This document shows positions 32,940 to 41,075 of a stretch of DNA of 64,000 bases, one piece after another. This DNA comes from Pseudobythopirellula maris. Lineage in GTDB: Bacteria > Planctomycetota > Planctomycetia > Pirellulales > Lacipirellulaceae. The stretch lies in NCBI RefSeq assembly GCF_007859945.1, contig NZ_SJPQ01000002.1, positions 660,279 to 724,278 of the forward strand. Reading direction: 5' to 3'. The notes under the pieces were generated by a model. That model did not search any database and was not told where the DNA came from. It saw only the letters and a list, made by a program, of their open reading frames with translations. The position numbers and the translations under genes were made by a program. Each line of letters begins with the position of its first letter. The stretch's first letter is position 1.

Positions 32940-33758
32940 CTATTGGCTGTTGGCTTTTAGCGGACGACCCCCGGTAGTCGCGACCTGAGGCGTTGCAGTC
33001 GTATCGGCCACGCGCATCTTCTTCTTCGCCGGCGGCGCCTCGTGCCGCGGCTCCCACTTCGGCTCGGTGATCTCGTCGATCAGCCCCGCGCGGAGCGATT
33101 GCTCGGCGTCGAGGTAATACTGTCGGTCCGCCGACGTGTTAAACCATTCCTCCGGCAGCTCGGCGTGCTCGCGGTAAACGCGTTCGAAGCGGGCGTACTC
33201 TTGCGCGTCGAGCGGGTCTCGCATGTCGTACGGATTCACGTGGACCGAGACCACGGCGTTGGGCGTGGCGCGGCGTTCGCCCGTGCCGGCGGCCAGCACC
33301 ACGCTGCCCGCCGAGTAGCAACCACCGATCGCGGTGACGTTCACCGGCGCGTCGATCGCGCGCATCGTGTCGACGATCGCGAACGCCGCGTCGAGCCAGC
33401 CTCCGCTGGTCGAGAGACGCAACTCGATCGGCGCCTTCGGGTCTTGCTGATTGAGGAACAGCAGCCGCTCGGTGACGTGCCGCGCCACACGCTCGTTCAT
33501 CGCCTCGGTGACGAGGATCGTCCGCGCGAGGAGCAGGGGCTCGTCGGGATCGAGCTCCGAGCGGTCGAAGCCGCTCTCCGTGACGATGTCGACCAGCGAA
33601 TGGATCGCCGTGTCGCCCAGGTTCTCCACGCCGCCGGCGTACTCGGCCGCCTGGTACACCAGCAGGGCGACCAACGCGAACATCGCTAGGCAAGCCGTGG
33701 CGGCCATGCCGACGATGAAGAGCACGAACGTGAGCACCAGCTGGGTGAAAGGCTTCAT
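32940..33758 (-). CDS. Membrane-anchored ClpP-like serine protease
   Basis: A 272-residue protein with an N-terminal membrane anchor (residues 7-36, LVLTFVLFIVGMAATACLAM) and a ClpP/crotonase-fold protease domain. RLSTSGGWLDAAFAIVDTM matches the ClpP oxyanion region, GGCYSAGSVVLAAGTG carries the likely nucleophile Ser149, and VVSVHVNPYD holds the catalytic His173. The C-terminal part has YYLDAEQSLRAGLIDEI, as in ClpP. It is a membrane-bound homologue, perhaps for membrane protein quality control. The last residues (LKANSQ) are read from a TTGGCTATTGGCTG-type intergenic repeat. The gene is divergent from folC, and its TATACT -10 lies in a palindrome between them. Confidence 0.8.
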   Translation of the reverse strand: MKPFTQLVLTFVLFIVGMAATACLAMFALVALLVYQAAEYAGGVENLGDTAIHSLVDIVTESGFDRSELDPDEPLLLARTILVTEAMNERVARHVTERLLFLNQQDPKAPIELRLSTSGGWLDAAFAIVDTMRAIDAPVNVTAIGGCYSAGSVVLAAGTGERRATPNAVVSVHVNPYDMRDPLDAQEYARFERVYREHAELPEEWFNTSADRQYYLDAEQSLRAGLIDEITEPKWEPRHEAPPAKKKMRVADTTATPQVATTGGRPLKANSQ

Positions 33759-33805
33759 CGCGAGCGAGGGGCAGGGGAGGGCGGGTCGTGCGGGGGCGGG
33801 GGAGT

Positions 33806-33827
33806 GGGCGAGTATAGCAACTCGCCC
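33806..33827. promoter_or_regulatory. Palindrome with divergent promoters (ClpP-like / folC)
   Basis: GGGCGAGT-ATAGCA-ACTCGCCC, perfect 8-base arms. The minus strand of this palindrome contains TATACT, the probable -10 of the ClpP-like gene. On the other side, TACACT (33845-33850) ends seven bases before the GTG start of folC. A regulator bound here could affect both genes. Confidence 0.5.
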
Positions 33828-33857
33828 GATGGCCCGGCGAGCGATACACTCTCTCGG

Positions 33858-35330
33858 GTGTCTGACCCCGCCCCCCTCACCACCGACGCCCGCCGCGACG
33901 CCGCCCTCGCTTGGCTGTACGGCCGGATCAACTACGAGCACTCGGCGCCCATCCCATACAGCGAGCAAGGGATGAAGCTCGACCGCATGCGCGAGTTGCT
34001 CCGCCGTCTCGGCGACCCGCACAAGCGGCTGCGCACTGTCCACATCGCGGGGACGAAGGGCAAAGGCTCGACGGCGGCGATGGTCGCCTCGGCGATACGC
34101 GAGGCGGGGCTCAAGGTGGGCGTTTACAGCTCGCCCCACCTCGAGCGGTTCGAAGAGCGGATCGCCGTCGACGGCGAGCCGTGCCCGCCCGGCGCCTTCG
34201 CCGATTTGGTCGACCGCGTCCGCCCGGTAGCCGAGGCGATGGACCGTGAGAAGGAAGGAGGGGGGCCGACCTACTTCGACCTCGCCACCGCGATGGCGAT
34301 GCTCCGCCTGGCCGACGAGCGGGTCGACGCGGCCGTGCTCGAGGTCGGCCTCGGCGGTCGGCTCGATTCGACCAACGTCTGCCTGCCGGCTGTCTGCGTC
34401 GTGACCAGCATCAGCCTCGATCACACGGAGCAGCTCGGCACGAGCCTCGAGGGAATCGCCCGCGAGAAGGGGGGGATCATCAAGCCCGGGGCGCCGGCCG
34501 TGAGCGGCGTGATGGCGCCGGGGCCACGCGAGGCGATCGCCGCGATCGCCGCTGAGCAAGGATGCCGGCTGTGGCAACGGGGCCGCGACTACGCTTTAGA
34601 AGCCAGCACGGATGGCTTGCGGTTCACGCGCACTCTCGCCGGCGGGGGCGTGGAAACGATCGATGGCGTCACGATCGGTTTGCTTGGTGAGCACCAACAG
34701 AGCAACGCCGCCGTGGCGCTCGCCGCCCTCACCGTGCTGCGCGACGTTTGGGCCGCGAGCGAGCCCGAACTCGCCGCCGCCCTGACGCACGACGCCCTGC
34801 GGAGGGGGCTCCAGCGGGCGCGGCTGGCGGGGCGGGTCGAGTGGCTCGCGCCCGTCGATCCGGCCCTTCCGCGCGTTGTGATCGACTGCGCCCACAACGC
34901 CGCCTCGGCGGCGGCGCTCGGCGACGCCCTCGCAACGCTCGAGCAAGAGGGCCGCTTCGCCGCCGATCGCCGCGTGCTGGTGCTCGCGGTGAGCGGCGAC
35001 AAGGACGCCGGGGCGATCGCCCGTGAGCTGGCGCCCCGCTTCGACCATGTGGTCGTCACCCGATTCGTGGAGAACCCGCGAGCGATCGCCCCCGCCGAAC
35101 TGGCGAGGGTCGTGCACGCCGTGGCGGCGAGCGGGGCAAAAGTCCACACGGTTGACGAGCCGGGCGAAGCCTGGCGGCGGGCGAACGAGCTGGCGGCCCA
35201 GGACCACGACGCCCCGGAGGCGGGAGCGGGCGTCGTCGTCATCGCGGGCTCGTTCTTCCTCGCCGCCGAGCTGCGGCCCCTCGTGTTGCGTGAAACCTCG
35301 CCAGTTCAGGGCGATGCGCCCGATGCGTGA
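33858..35330 (+). CDS. folC: Folylpolyglutamate/dihydrofolate synthase FolC
   Basis: A 490-residue ATP-dependent ligase of the Mur family that makes dihydrofolate and adds glutamates to folates. Motifs: HIAGTKGKGSTAAM (P-loop), YSSPHLERFEERI, VLEVGLGGRLDSTN, TSISLDHTEQLG, IAREKGGIIKPG, and in the C-terminal domain LPRVVIDCAHNAASAAAL. The GTG at 33858 is preferred because the -10-like TACACT lies seven bases before it and homologues begin near ALAWLYGRINYE; an upstream GTG at 33804 stays possible. It is a little longer than the usual 420-440 residues because of an acidic insertion near the C-terminus (about residues 425-460). Confidence 0.94.
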   Translation: MSDPAPLTTDARRDAALAWLYGRINYEHSAPIPYSEQGMKLDRMRELLRRLGDPHKRLRTVHIAGTKGKGSTAAMVASAIREAGLKVGVYSSPHLERFEERIAVDGEPCPPGAFADLVDRVRPVAEAMDREKEGGGPTYFDLATAMAMLRLADERVDAAVLEVGLGGRLDSTNVCLPAVCVVTSISLDHTEQLGTSLEGIAREKGGIIKPGAPAVSGVMAPGPREAIAAIAAEQGCRLWQRGRDYALEASTDGLRFTRTLAGGGVETIDGVTIGLLGEHQQSNAAVALAALTVLRDVWAASEPELAAALTHDALRRGLQRARLAGRVEWLAPVDPALPRVVIDCAHNAASAAALGDALATLEQEGRFAADRRVLVLAVSGDKDAGAIARELAPRFDHVVVTRFVENPRAIAPAELARVVHAVAASGAKVHTVDEPGEAWRRANELAAQDHDAPEAGAGVVVIAGSFFLAAELRPLVLRETSPVQGDAPDA

Positions 35331-35394
35331 CGGCGGTGTTTGACGCTAAGCAGTATCGATGCGATCCGTTGCGGGTCGGTTCATCCGGCTCGGT

Positions 35395-35727
35395 TCAGAT
35401 GCCCCAGCCGTAGGCGTCGTTCGCTCCGGTGAGCATCAGCTCTTTCTTCTGCGTGGCGGTCTGCTGCGAGCTGCCCGCCGCGAGATCAAAGCGGCGTTGA
35501 GCGCGGGCCGCCTTGGCTTCGGCGGCGTGTTCCTCGCGGACCTCGTCTTGCAGCTTCGAGACCAGGCCGCGGATGTACGGGTCGGCCCACGGCAGCAGGT
35601 CGCTCGGACGGACCCGGGTGGCGGTTTCGACTTGGCCCGAGGCGCCGGCGTGGGCGACAACTTCGGCCGAGCCATCGGCGACGGGGAGAGTAACAACGAG
35701 GCACTTCACTTTGCGAGCGGCGACCAT
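35395..35727 (-). CDS. Small conserved hypothetical protein
   Basis: A 110-residue soluble protein. The first half is strand-rich (KVKCLVVTLPVADGSAEVVA), the second half is a charged helix (LVSKLQDEVREEHAAEAKAARAQRRFD) and the end is polar. No family is recognised. AAGGA five bases ahead of the ATG at 35727 and a codon pattern like the neighbours show that it is real. It lies between convergent folC and the protease gene. Confidence 0.65.
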   Translation of the reverse strand: MVAARKVKCLVVTLPVADGSAEVVAHAGASGQVETATRVRPSDLLPWADPYIRGLVSKLQDEVREEHAAEAKAARAQRRFDLAAGSSQQTATQKKELMLTGANDAYGWGI

Positions 35728-36154
35728 GGCGATCCTTCACTTTCTTGAAACAGTTTGAACAGATGCTTGATGAGTAACGTGCGGTGTCTCGGACGAAGCG
35801 AGACAGCGGCTCCGGTCGCTCAAGCCGTGCTGGGGGTGGCCTTGTGCGTCGCCGGGCGCCGCCGCCGCTCGATGAGAGGGCGGCAAAACGTCCGCGGCGA
35901 GTCGTTCGGCATCACATCCCTGCCGACTCGCCGGCTCGGAACAACAGGTCCCGAACGAGAGAACACTATTGCAGCCGGCGTGCCAAAGCCGCGCATCCGG
36001 GCCATTGAAAAAACCGCCCGGAGGTGGCCGCGAGGCCTTAAACCCCTTGGCGGCAAGGCTTTGGCCACGCCGACGAGCGTGCGAAGCGAGCCCGTAGAAA
36101 CCTCGCCTTCCCCGGCGGCCTTGTAGCCCTTGCAAAAACGAGAGTAACCGGATG
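35728..36154. other. Gene-free spacer, possible unrecognised structure
   Basis: A 427-base gap upstream of the small hypothetical gene and downstream of the protease gene. Reading frames here look random. CCGCCCGGAGGTGG...GCC near 36014-36040 with a preceding A-run could be part of a hairpin on the minus strand, but no clear stem with matching arms is found by eye. No other signal is visible. Confidence 0.4.
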
Positions 36155-37576
36155 TCACTCTGCGGGAGATGGCGAAGAATTGTCGGCGCCGGGCGCCAGC
36201 AACAGCTCGACTGCACGAGCGAGCGCCGGGTCGCGCGCCAGGGACGCCGGGCTTTCGGTTTGGTCTGAGGCCTGCTCCTGCGGCGTCTCCTCGTCCTCCT
36301 CCAGTGCGGCCTCCTGGGTGGCCTCCTGGGTGGCTTGCTCCGCCGGCTCGGCTTCGGCGATCAGGTCGCGACGCTGGCGCCACTCGAACCAGGCGATCAT
36401 CTCTTCGGGCGTTTGCTCGATGGCGCCCTCGGCGTCGGGCTTCACGCCCCACGGCTCGTCTTCGCCTTGGCCCACGGCCCGGTGGATGTTCACGCCGCTC
36501 GGGCGCCAGTAGCTGGCCGAGGTGAGCTTCAGCAGGCTGCGGCCCGACTCGAGCGACAGCAGCCGCTGCACCGTCCCCTTGCCGTAAGAGCGCTCGCCCA
36601 CGACCCGCGCCCGGCCGTTGTCTTGCAAGCTAGCGGCGACAATCTCGCTGGCGCTCGCCGTGTTGCGATCGATGAGCACGACGATCGGCAAGTCGGTGAA
36701 CGGCCCGTCGCCCCGGGCGGCGTAGGCGTCTTCGACCTGGCGGTCGCGTCCGCGTGTCGTGACGATCGGCGCGCCGTTCTCGAGTAGCAACTCGCACACC
36801 CCCACGGCCGCGTCGATCGCGCCGCCGGCGTTGTGCCGCAGGTCGAGCACCACGCCCGAGATCTCGGGTTCGCCGTCGCTGCGCTTCGTGAGATCGCTGA
36901 GCACCGTGCGGAGTTCGGCTACCGTTTTGGCGCCAAACGAAACGATCCTCACCAAGGCGATGGAGGGCTCCCCCTCGAGGCGGTAGACCCATTCTCCGCT
37001 CGGCAACCGCTGGTCGCCGGCCACGCTGGGAAGCTCGATCACCTCGCGCACCAGCTTCACAGCGATCAGTTCGTCCACGTCGTCACGCTCGATCGTCAGC
37101 ACGACCGGCTCGCCCGGCACGCCGCGCATCCGGTCGAGCACGTCGATCATCGACATGCCGAGGGTCGGGGCGCCGTCGATCGCGACGATGCGGTCGCCCC
37201 GGCGGACCAGCGAGCGGTAGGCGGGAGAGCCGGGCACGGGGGACTCGACCACCGTGAGCCGCTGCGGGTCGCCGTGAAGCTTGATCCGCACCCCCACGCC
37301 GCCGAACTCCTGCGCCATCTCGGCCAGCAGCGGCTCGGCGATCTCCGGCTCGACGAAGGCCGAGTGCTCGTCGCCGCGTCGACGCAGCACGTCGACCATG
37401 CCCGCCACGGCGCCCGCCATCAGTTCGTGGTCGCGCGGCTCGTCGAGCCCCCACTCGTCGATCATCGTGAACCCTTCGCTCACGTAGCGAGCGTACGGGT
37501 TGCGTTCGACCCGCGAGCCGCACAGCAACGCGGCGACGATGGCGAGGAACAAGACGGTGAGGTTGCGACGCGACAT
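36155..37576 (-). CDS. C-terminal processing peptidase (S41, Ctp)
   Basis: A 473-residue periplasmic serine protease of the S41 family. Residues 6-22 are a signal or anchor segment (LTVLFLAIVAALLCG). A PDZ domain spans about 90-165 (EFGGVGVRIKLHG, GDRIVAIDGAP, SMIDVLDRMRGVPGEPV), followed by the peptidase domain with GVVLDLRHNAGGAIDAAV, the nucleophile in NTASASEIVA (Ser308) and the general base in ERSYGKGTVQ (Lys333), 25 residues apart as in the family. The last 90 residues are Gln/Glu-rich. The start at 37576 gives the membrane segment; the frame is open further upstream. It is separated by 120 bases from the DUF1080 gene on the same strand. Confidence 0.92.
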   Translation of the reverse strand: MSRRNLTVLFLAIVAALLCGSRVERNPYARYVSEGFTMIDEWGLDEPRDHELMAGAVAGMVDVLRRRGDEHSAFVEPEIAEPLLAEMAQEFGGVGVRIKLHGDPQRLTVVESPVPGSPAYRSLVRRGDRIVAIDGAPTLGMSMIDVLDRMRGVPGEPVVLTIERDDVDELIAVKLVREVIELPSVAGDQRLPSGEWVYRLEGEPSIALVRIVSFGAKTVAELRTVLSDLTKRSDGEPEISGVVLDLRHNAGGAIDAAVGVCELLLENGAPIVTTRGRDRQVEDAYAARGDGPFTDLPIVVLIDRNTASASEIVAASLQDNGRARVVGERSYGKGTVQRLLSLESGRSLLKLTSASYWRPSGVNIHRAVGQGEDEPWGVKPDAEGAIEQTPEEMIAWFEWRQRRDLIAEAEPAEQATQEATQEAALEEDEETPQEQASDQTESPASLARDPALARAVELLLAPGADNSSPSPAE

Positions 37577-37696
37577 GCGGTGGGACGACGGGGTAGGAAA
37601 CGGTACAGAGGCGGAGGCCTCTAGTATCGGCTGCCCGGGCCCGGACGGCAAACGTGCCCCCCCAGCCGCCACGGCGCTGAGGGCCCGTTCGCACGG

Positions 37697-38377
37697 TCAG
37701 TCGAGCGGCCGCACCAGCAAGTTCTTGAAGTAAACCTTGCTCGCCGGGTCGTGGCCTTGCAGGGCGAACGTGCCGTGCGAGATCAAGCGGCCCGGCTTGC
37801 CCTCGGGGGGAGTGTGGTCCTCGGGCTCGGTGAAGTCGGTCGTCACCTCGCCGTTGACCCGCACGACGATCCGCTTGCCACGCACCACAACGTGCTGCGT
37901 GAACCACTCGCCGTCTTCGTGCGGGGCGTCGTCCATCACGTCCTCGATGGCGTACAAGCCGCCCGTCTTGCGGGCGTCGCCGTGCGTGGCGTTGACCTGG
38001 ACCTCGTAGCCCTTCACGGGCCAGCCCTCTTCTTGGTACTCGGTGTGGAAGTACATGCCCGAGTTCGAGCCGGGAGTGGTCTTCACGTCGCACTTCCACT
38101 CGAAGTCCTTAAAGTCGGCGCCGCCGACCGGGCCCTCGTAGAACAGGTGGCTGCGCGGCCCGTGGACCACGATCACGCCATCCTCGACCCGGAAGGTCCC
38201 CTCGTTCTCCGAGGCCCGCCAGCCGGCGAGGTCTTCGCCGTTGAACAGAGAAACCCAGCCCCCCTCGCTCTCGGCGTGGTCGGCCGCCGGTTCGGCGGCA
38301 AGGCAATCGTGCGGCGCCAGCGCAATGTGCAGCACGAGCGTGAACAGGGAATAAGGCAGCACAAGTCGACGTGGCAT
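37697..38377 (-). CDS. Secreted DUF1080 protein (3-keto-disaccharide hydrolase-like)
   Basis: A 226-residue secreted protein with a signal peptide (VLPYSLFTLVLHIALAPHDCLAAE) and one DUF1080 domain, a concanavalin-like fold found in great numbers in planctomycetes and shown in some members to cleave 3-keto-glycosides. Markers: GWVSLFNGEDLAGWRA, FRVEDGVIVVHGP, SNSGMYFHTEYQ, KGYEVQVN and QGHDPASKVYFKNLLVRPL. The start at 38377 is the first that gives a signal peptide. It may be co-transcribed with the protease gene that follows. Confidence 0.9.
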   Translation of the reverse strand: MPRRLVLPYSLFTLVLHIALAPHDCLAAEPAADHAESEGGWVSLFNGEDLAGWRASENEGTFRVEDGVIVVHGPRSHLFYEGPVGGADFKDFEWKCDVKTTPGSNSGMYFHTEYQEEGWPVKGYEVQVNATHGDARKTGGLYAIEDVMDDAPHEDGEWFTQHVVVRGKRIVVRVNGEVTTDFTEPEDHTPPEGKPGRLISHGTFALQGHDPASKVYFKNLLVRPLD

Positions 38378-38503
38378 GGGCGGCAACCCGAGAGTTTGGT
38401 GGAAACAGCGGTGGGAGAAGCATGGCCGCAGGCGGAGCGCCCGGCCCGCTGCATCGTAACCTCGCGGCGCCCGCAAGTGAATCTTGCCGAGAGCCGCGGC
38501 CGC

Positions 38504-39280
38504 TCAGCGGATCACGCGCAGCCGCAGGATAAAGCAGACCCCGATCATCGAGCCGCCCACCACGCCGTAGAACGCCCGGGCAGGCAAGCCGGCCAGCGCC
38601 ATCAGCACGACCGACGCGCCAACCACCAGCAGCATCGTGACGAGCGACTTGGTCTTCACGCCCCGCCGCACCGCCCGATAAAGCCGCCAGTCGCGCAACA
38701 GGCCGCCGAACGTGCGGCTCCTGAGGAGTGTCTCGTGAAGCTCGCGCGACGAACGCAGCAGGCAGTAACTGGTGAGCAACAGGAACGGGGTCGTCGGCAA
38801 GCCCGGCATCACCACGCCGATCATGGCGAGCACGAACGTGACGGCGGCGCCCGCCAAATAGAGCCACCTGCGCCAGCCGACCGCCATCTCCGGCGCTCGG
38901 AAATACTGCTCCATGCCGGTCTTCGGATCGGTCCAGCAAAGGACCTCCGGCGGGTCCTCAGACGGCGCCGGTATCAGCCTGTCGGCGTCGAAGGCGACCG
39001 ACCGGCTGGGCTCGCTGTGACTGCGGACCCGCACGCCGCCGCTGCGAGTGTCGATTTCCACGCTGCGCAGCTGCTCGTCCGAGAGCATCCACTGCACATA
39101 TTCCAGCCTTTGCTGGGGGTTCGACTCGGCGCCCAACGGAGCGGGCGCGGCGGGTGGCGGCTGCGTGAAACGCTTGGCAGAGAGGGTGGCGTTGGTCGAT
39201 TTGGTCGAGATCGCCGTCATCCGCTCGGGGCTCGGGTTGCTGGCCGAAGCCTGCGGGGGTGTCGAGGGGTGGGGGTCCAT
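38504..39280 (-). CDS. DUF454 (YbaN-like) inner-membrane protein
   Basis: A 258-residue protein whose C-terminal 120 residues match DUF454/YbaN: WLYLAGAAVTFVLAMIGVVMPGLPTTPFLLLTSYC (two membrane segments with the GLPTTPF motif) followed by SRTFGGLLRDW and KTKSLVTMLLVVGASVV. The first 125 residues form an extra polar domain (RLEYVQWMLSDEQLRSVEID, DRLIPAPSEDPPEVLC), not part of the usual 120-residue family. The start is not well fixed: ATGs at 39280 and 39220 and one further upstream are in frame, none with a Shine-Dalgarno sequence. Confidence 0.8.
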   Translation of the reverse strand: MDPHPSTPPQASASNPSPERMTAISTKSTNATLSAKRFTQPPPAAPAPLGAESNPQQRLEYVQWMLSDEQLRSVEIDTRSGGVRVRSHSEPSRSVAFDADRLIPAPSEDPPEVLCWTDPKTGMEQYFRAPEMAVGWRRWLYLAGAAVTFVLAMIGVVMPGLPTTPFLLLTSYCLLRSSRELHETLLRSRTFGGLLRDWRLYRAVRRGVKTKSLVTMLLVVGASVVLMALAGLPARAFYGVVGGSMIGVCFILRLRVIR

Positions 39281-39448
39281 TACCACGCTAGGCCCCGTGG
39301 AGGGCTCCTCTAGGGATCGGCGTGGGTGGTCGCTAAACGATCGAGCAGTTCCCACACTCGGCGTCCTTTGGCCAACTTAACGTCCTGCGGCAGCGCAGTC
39401 TCCCGCCTAGCGGGAACAACTGATGTAATCGGCTCAAAAGGCCGATAA

Positions 39449-39477
39449 TTGACAAAGTTGACAAACATAGTTAACAT
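39449..39477 (+). promoter_or_regulatory. Consensus sigma-70-type promoter of cysH
   Basis: TTGACA (39449-39454), 17 bases, TAACAT (39472-39477). This is the best -35/-10 pair in the window. A second TTGACA overlaps at 39458-39463, making a TTGACAAAG-TTGACAAAC direct repeat that may be a regulator site. The transcript would have a leader of about 80 bases. Confidence 0.75.
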
Positions 39478-39564
39478 TCGGTCCGTAGAGGGCGTATTCC
39501 CCGGGCCTTTAAGGCCATCCTTTCGTTAGCAGCCACCCCGACGACCTGAGTCAGCCCAAATCCG

Positions 39565-40365
39565 ATGAGCACCGCCCTCAACCACCGAACGCTCCACAAC
39601 GCGGCCCATGGCGATTCAGCCCCCCCGGCCGTCACGGACCGGGCGGCGCCGCCGTCGCAAGAATTCTTGGACGAGTTGGCCGCCGCCAGCGCGAGCCTCG
39701 AGGGCTCGACGCCTGAGGAGATCATGCGCTGGGCCCACGAGACTTACGCCCCGCAGCTCGCGATGGGCACCGCCTTCGGCCCGGAGGGCTGCTTGCTGCT
39801 GTCGATGCTCCCGCAGCAGGCGCCCGACACCTACGTGTTCAATCTCGAGACCGGCTACCAGTTCCAACAGACCTTGGACCTCAGGGACCGGTTCGCTGAG
39901 AAGTACGGCGTCGAGGTCGACCTGCTCAAGCCAGAGCTGTCGGTCCCCGAGTACGAGGCGCTGCACGACGGGCCGCTCTACAAGACGAATCCCACCCAGT
40001 GCTGCTTCGACCGCAAGATCCGCGTGTTGCAAAAAGCCGCCGAGGGGCGGCGGGCTTGGATCGTTGGCTTGCGCCGTGACCAGGGGCCCACTCGCGCCAA
40101 TACGCCGATCGTCGGCTGGGACAAGAAGTTCGGCCTGGTGAAGATCGCCCCGCTGGCGGCCTCGACCAAGAACAAGGTGTGGTCGCGGATCATCAAAGAA
40201 GATGTCCCCTACAACCCGCTGCACGACCAAGGCTACCCGAGCATCGGCTGCTGGCCCTGCACGCAGAAGGCGGGCGCCGATGGCGACGAGCGCGACGGCC
40301 GCTGGGCCGGCACGGGCAAGACCGAGTGCGGCCTGCACACCGAGCAAGACGGCAGCGGGATTTAG
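39565..40365 (+). CDS. cysH: Adenylyl-sulfate (APS) reductase, CysH family
   Basis: A 266-residue assimilatory reductase that turns APS into sulfite. The PP-loop region is AMGTAFGPEGCLLLSML, the substrate region has VFNLETGYQF, and the Fe-S ligands are the pair Cys146-Cys147 (TQCCFDRK) and Cys229/Cys232 (IGCWPCTQ). That CC...CXXC pattern marks APS rather than PAPS reductases. Cys255 in GKTECGLH is the catalytic nucleophile. The N-terminal 25 residues are a variable leader. It is followed by an Rrf2 gene on the same strand, and the strong promoter upstream suggests induction by sulfur limitation. Confidence 0.93.
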   Translation: MSTALNHRTLHNAAHGDSAPPAVTDRAAPPSQEFLDELAAASASLEGSTPEEIMRWAHETYAPQLAMGTAFGPEGCLLLSMLPQQAPDTYVFNLETGYQFQQTLDLRDRFAEKYGVEVDLLKPELSVPEYEALHDGPLYKTNPTQCCFDRKIRVLQKAAEGRRAWIVGLRRDQGPTRANTPIVGWDKKFGLVKIAPLAASTKNKVWSRIIKEDVPYNPLHDQGYPSIGCWPCTQKAGADGDERDGRWAGTGKTECGLHTEQDGSGI

Positions 40366-40436
40366 AGCAGGCGTGGGGAGAAAGGCGAGCAGGAGATTCC
40401 GGCTCCCCCTACCCTGCCGGCTCACCAGCTTGCTCC

Positions 40437-40464
40437 CCTTTCTCCTTTCTCCTTTCTCCTTTCT
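40437..40464. repeat. Four 7-bp CCTTTCT tandem repeats
   Basis: Four exact copies of CCTTTCT between cysH and the Rrf2 gene. A pyrimidine-only tract this regular can slip during replication and would alter the spacing in front of the Rrf2 start. Confidence 0.85.
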
Positions 40465-40484
40465 ACCACCTATCTACTCTCCCC

Positions 40485-40907
40485 ATGCTTTCCGCCAAGA
40501 CCGAGTACGCCTGTCTCGCGCTGCTGCAGCTTGCGGCCGAGCACGGCAGCGCGCGGCCGGCGCCGCTGCGGCGGCTCGCGGAGGAGGGCAGGATCCCCGA
40601 AGGGTTCCTCGTTCAGATCTTGCAGGAGCTCAAGCGGCTGGGGTTCGTCGTCAGCACCCGCGGGGCGTCGGGCGGCTACCGGTTGGCGCGTGACCCGGCG
40701 GAGATTACCGTCGGCGACGTTTACGAGGCGTTGCAAGACCAGGGCGACGCCCGCAGCAACCTGCCCGAGCCGACGCCGCTGGCCGAGCAACTCGGCTCGC
40801 TCTGCGCCGAGGCCCAGCGGGCCCAACGCGCCTGCCTCCGCGGCGTTACTCTGGCCGAGCTGGCCGAGCGCTGCGGCTCGCAAGCCGAGGCAATGTGGTA
40901 CATCTAA
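40485..40907 (+). CDS. Rrf2-family transcriptional regulator (CymR-like)
   Basis: A 140-residue Rrf2 family regulator. Winged helix: LSAKTEYACLALLQLA, PLRRLAEEGRIPEGFLVQIL, LKRLGFVVSTRGASGGYRLA. Its cysteines are at 10, 107, 117 and 130 and do not form the C-X5-C-X5-C triplet of IscR, so a Fe-S cluster is not indicated; a CymR-type role in sulfur/cysteine metabolism fits the neighbouring cysH. The frame is open far upstream, but the ATG at 40485 begins the domain. No Shine-Dalgarno sequence is visible in the pyrimidine-rich leader. Confidence 0.88.
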   Translation: MLSAKTEYACLALLQLAAEHGSARPAPLRRLAEEGRIPEGFLVQILQELKRLGFVVSTRGASGGYRLARDPAEITVGDVYEALQDQGDARSNLPEPTPLAEQLGSLCAEAQRAQRACLRGVTLAELAERCGSQAEAMWYI

Positions 40908-41075
40908 CGGAGCCGCGTTTAACGGAGCCGCGACACCGCACGCGATAAGCCGCTGCACGCGACTACGCGTCCCCGGCCTCGCGTTTGAAACGGTCTCGAA
41001 TCGGGGGAAGCCGCTTTGCCGGTCTGGTATGCTGGGGGTCTCGTCACTTCCGATCACCCCAGGGGCTCCCGGGCG

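Noticed and set aside
35737-36216. A 159-codon minus-strand frame in the spacer near 36 kb.
   Set aside because: Random-looking composition with several Cys/His clusters, no Shine-Dalgarno and no domain; it overlaps the end of the protease gene.
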